Of a DNA stretch of 64,000 nt, positions 63,780-64,000 are shown one piece after another (the first letter of the stretch is position 1; each line of letters opens with the position of its first letter). The notes beneath the pieces are model-generated. The model saw only the letters and a list, made by a program, of their open reading frames with translations. It searched no databases and was not told the DNA's origin. The translations under genes were made by a program, and so were the position numbers. The stretch comes from JAAFHB01 sp942493325 (GTDB taxonomy: Bacteria; Bacteroidota; Bacteroidia; Bacteroidales; Prolixibacteraceae): the NCBI GenBank assembly GCA_942493325.1, contig OW818689.1:6076001-6140000 (forward strand). The letters run 5' to 3'.

Positions 63780-64000
63780 ATGGCCGGAAAACCAAAACCC
63801 ATGAGTCAGATTAAACAACTATTACAGTTACACAAGCAGGGCAATAGCATTAAGTTTATTGCCAGAAATTTAGGGATCAGTAAAAATACGGTTAAGGTTT
63901 ACCTTTCAAAACTGGCCTTGTCTGCGCTTGATACCCAGTCTCTTTTGGAATTGGAAGACCCGATCCTTGAAGCAAAGTTCCATGCCGGAAACCCGGCCTA
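63780..64000 (+). CDS. istA: IS21-type transposase IstA, 5' part
   Basis: The first 73 codons are in the window. MSQIKQLLQLHKQGNSIKFI and ARNLGISKNTVKVYLSKL form the N-terminal helix-turn-helix of IstA. An ATG at 63780 gives MAGKPKPMSQ; the DDE core lies beyond the window. The companion istB would follow. Confidence 0.82.
   Translation, partial: MAGKPKPMSQIKQLLQLHKQGNSIKFIARNLGISKNTVKVYLSKLALSALDTQSLLELEDPILEAKFHAGNPA

Larger units (their letters stand above)
63421..64000 (+). mobile_element. left part of an IS21-family element
   Basis: The repeats plus the start of the istA-like gene indicate an IS21-type element, cut by the window edge. The exact outer end (near 63421 or 63440, around TGTGACCGG) cannot be fixed without the right end. 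Confidence 0.75.

Overview
The window looks like the chromosome of a member of the Bacteroidota, most likely Bacteroidales/Marinilabiliales-like. The signs are a SusC-style TonB receptor with a carboxypeptidase-regulatory N-terminal domain, a FadL-like barrel starting SPYSRYGIG, DUF1080, a NagZ/beta-lactamase fusion, LptC, and promoters with the Bacteroidota -7 box TAnnTTTG. The order-level placement is inference. No rRNA or tRNA gene was seen.

Core part, 1-42.7 kb. A LacI regulator (77-1093) is followed by repeat-rich intergenic DNA. A minus-strand run from 12075 to 1919 reads nadB-nadC-coaX-FadL-like barrel-TPR protein-lptC-CorC/HlyC protein-ppiD-like. It joins NAD and CoA synthesis to envelope biogenesis and ends at a 14-bp-stem terminator. 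A stand-alone LOTUS-like protein lies just upstream. A plus-strand run (12614-19807) holds Hpt, a receiver protein, a YaiO-like barrel, a LysM/HEAT membrane protein, a GT2 polymerase and an LtaS-like phosphotransferase, and looks like a regulated surface-glycan system. Then come an unrecognised secreted protein, an OmpR/PhoB-type two-component pair with a divergent exported target, a Tat-exported Gfo/Idh/MocA oxidoreductase, a TonB receptor, an EEP-fold nuclease/phosphatase, a beta-helix lipoprotein and a sodium:solute symporter. A tetraheme cytochrome/ferredoxin/NrfD/DUF2339-like electron-transfer operon and the GH3-beta-lactamase fusion follow, with a small HTH protein and a DUF1080 protein.

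Accessory part, 42.7-64 kb. This starts with small inverted-repeat elements, a 60% Asp/Glu protein, two unknown proteins and a 15-unit array of 20-21 bp repeats. A visibly A+T-rich defence-type island follows: a restriction-modification module with two methyltransferase ORFs and a GIY-YIG-like/helicase protein fused to a DUF4926-like tail, then a DUF6883 protein; a PD-(D/E)XK nuclease; a sigma factor/110-aa protein/ImmA-IrrE peptidase operon with two very small divergent genes; and a 1,210-aa YobI-like membrane P-loop NTPase. Three related ~115-133 bp sequences ending near CGTTA separate these units, like cassette junctions, but no integrase is present. The right edge has a complete IS66 element with an exact 8-bp target duplication and the left end of an IS21-type element that runs off the window.

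All family calls come from reading motifs by eye; no database search was run.
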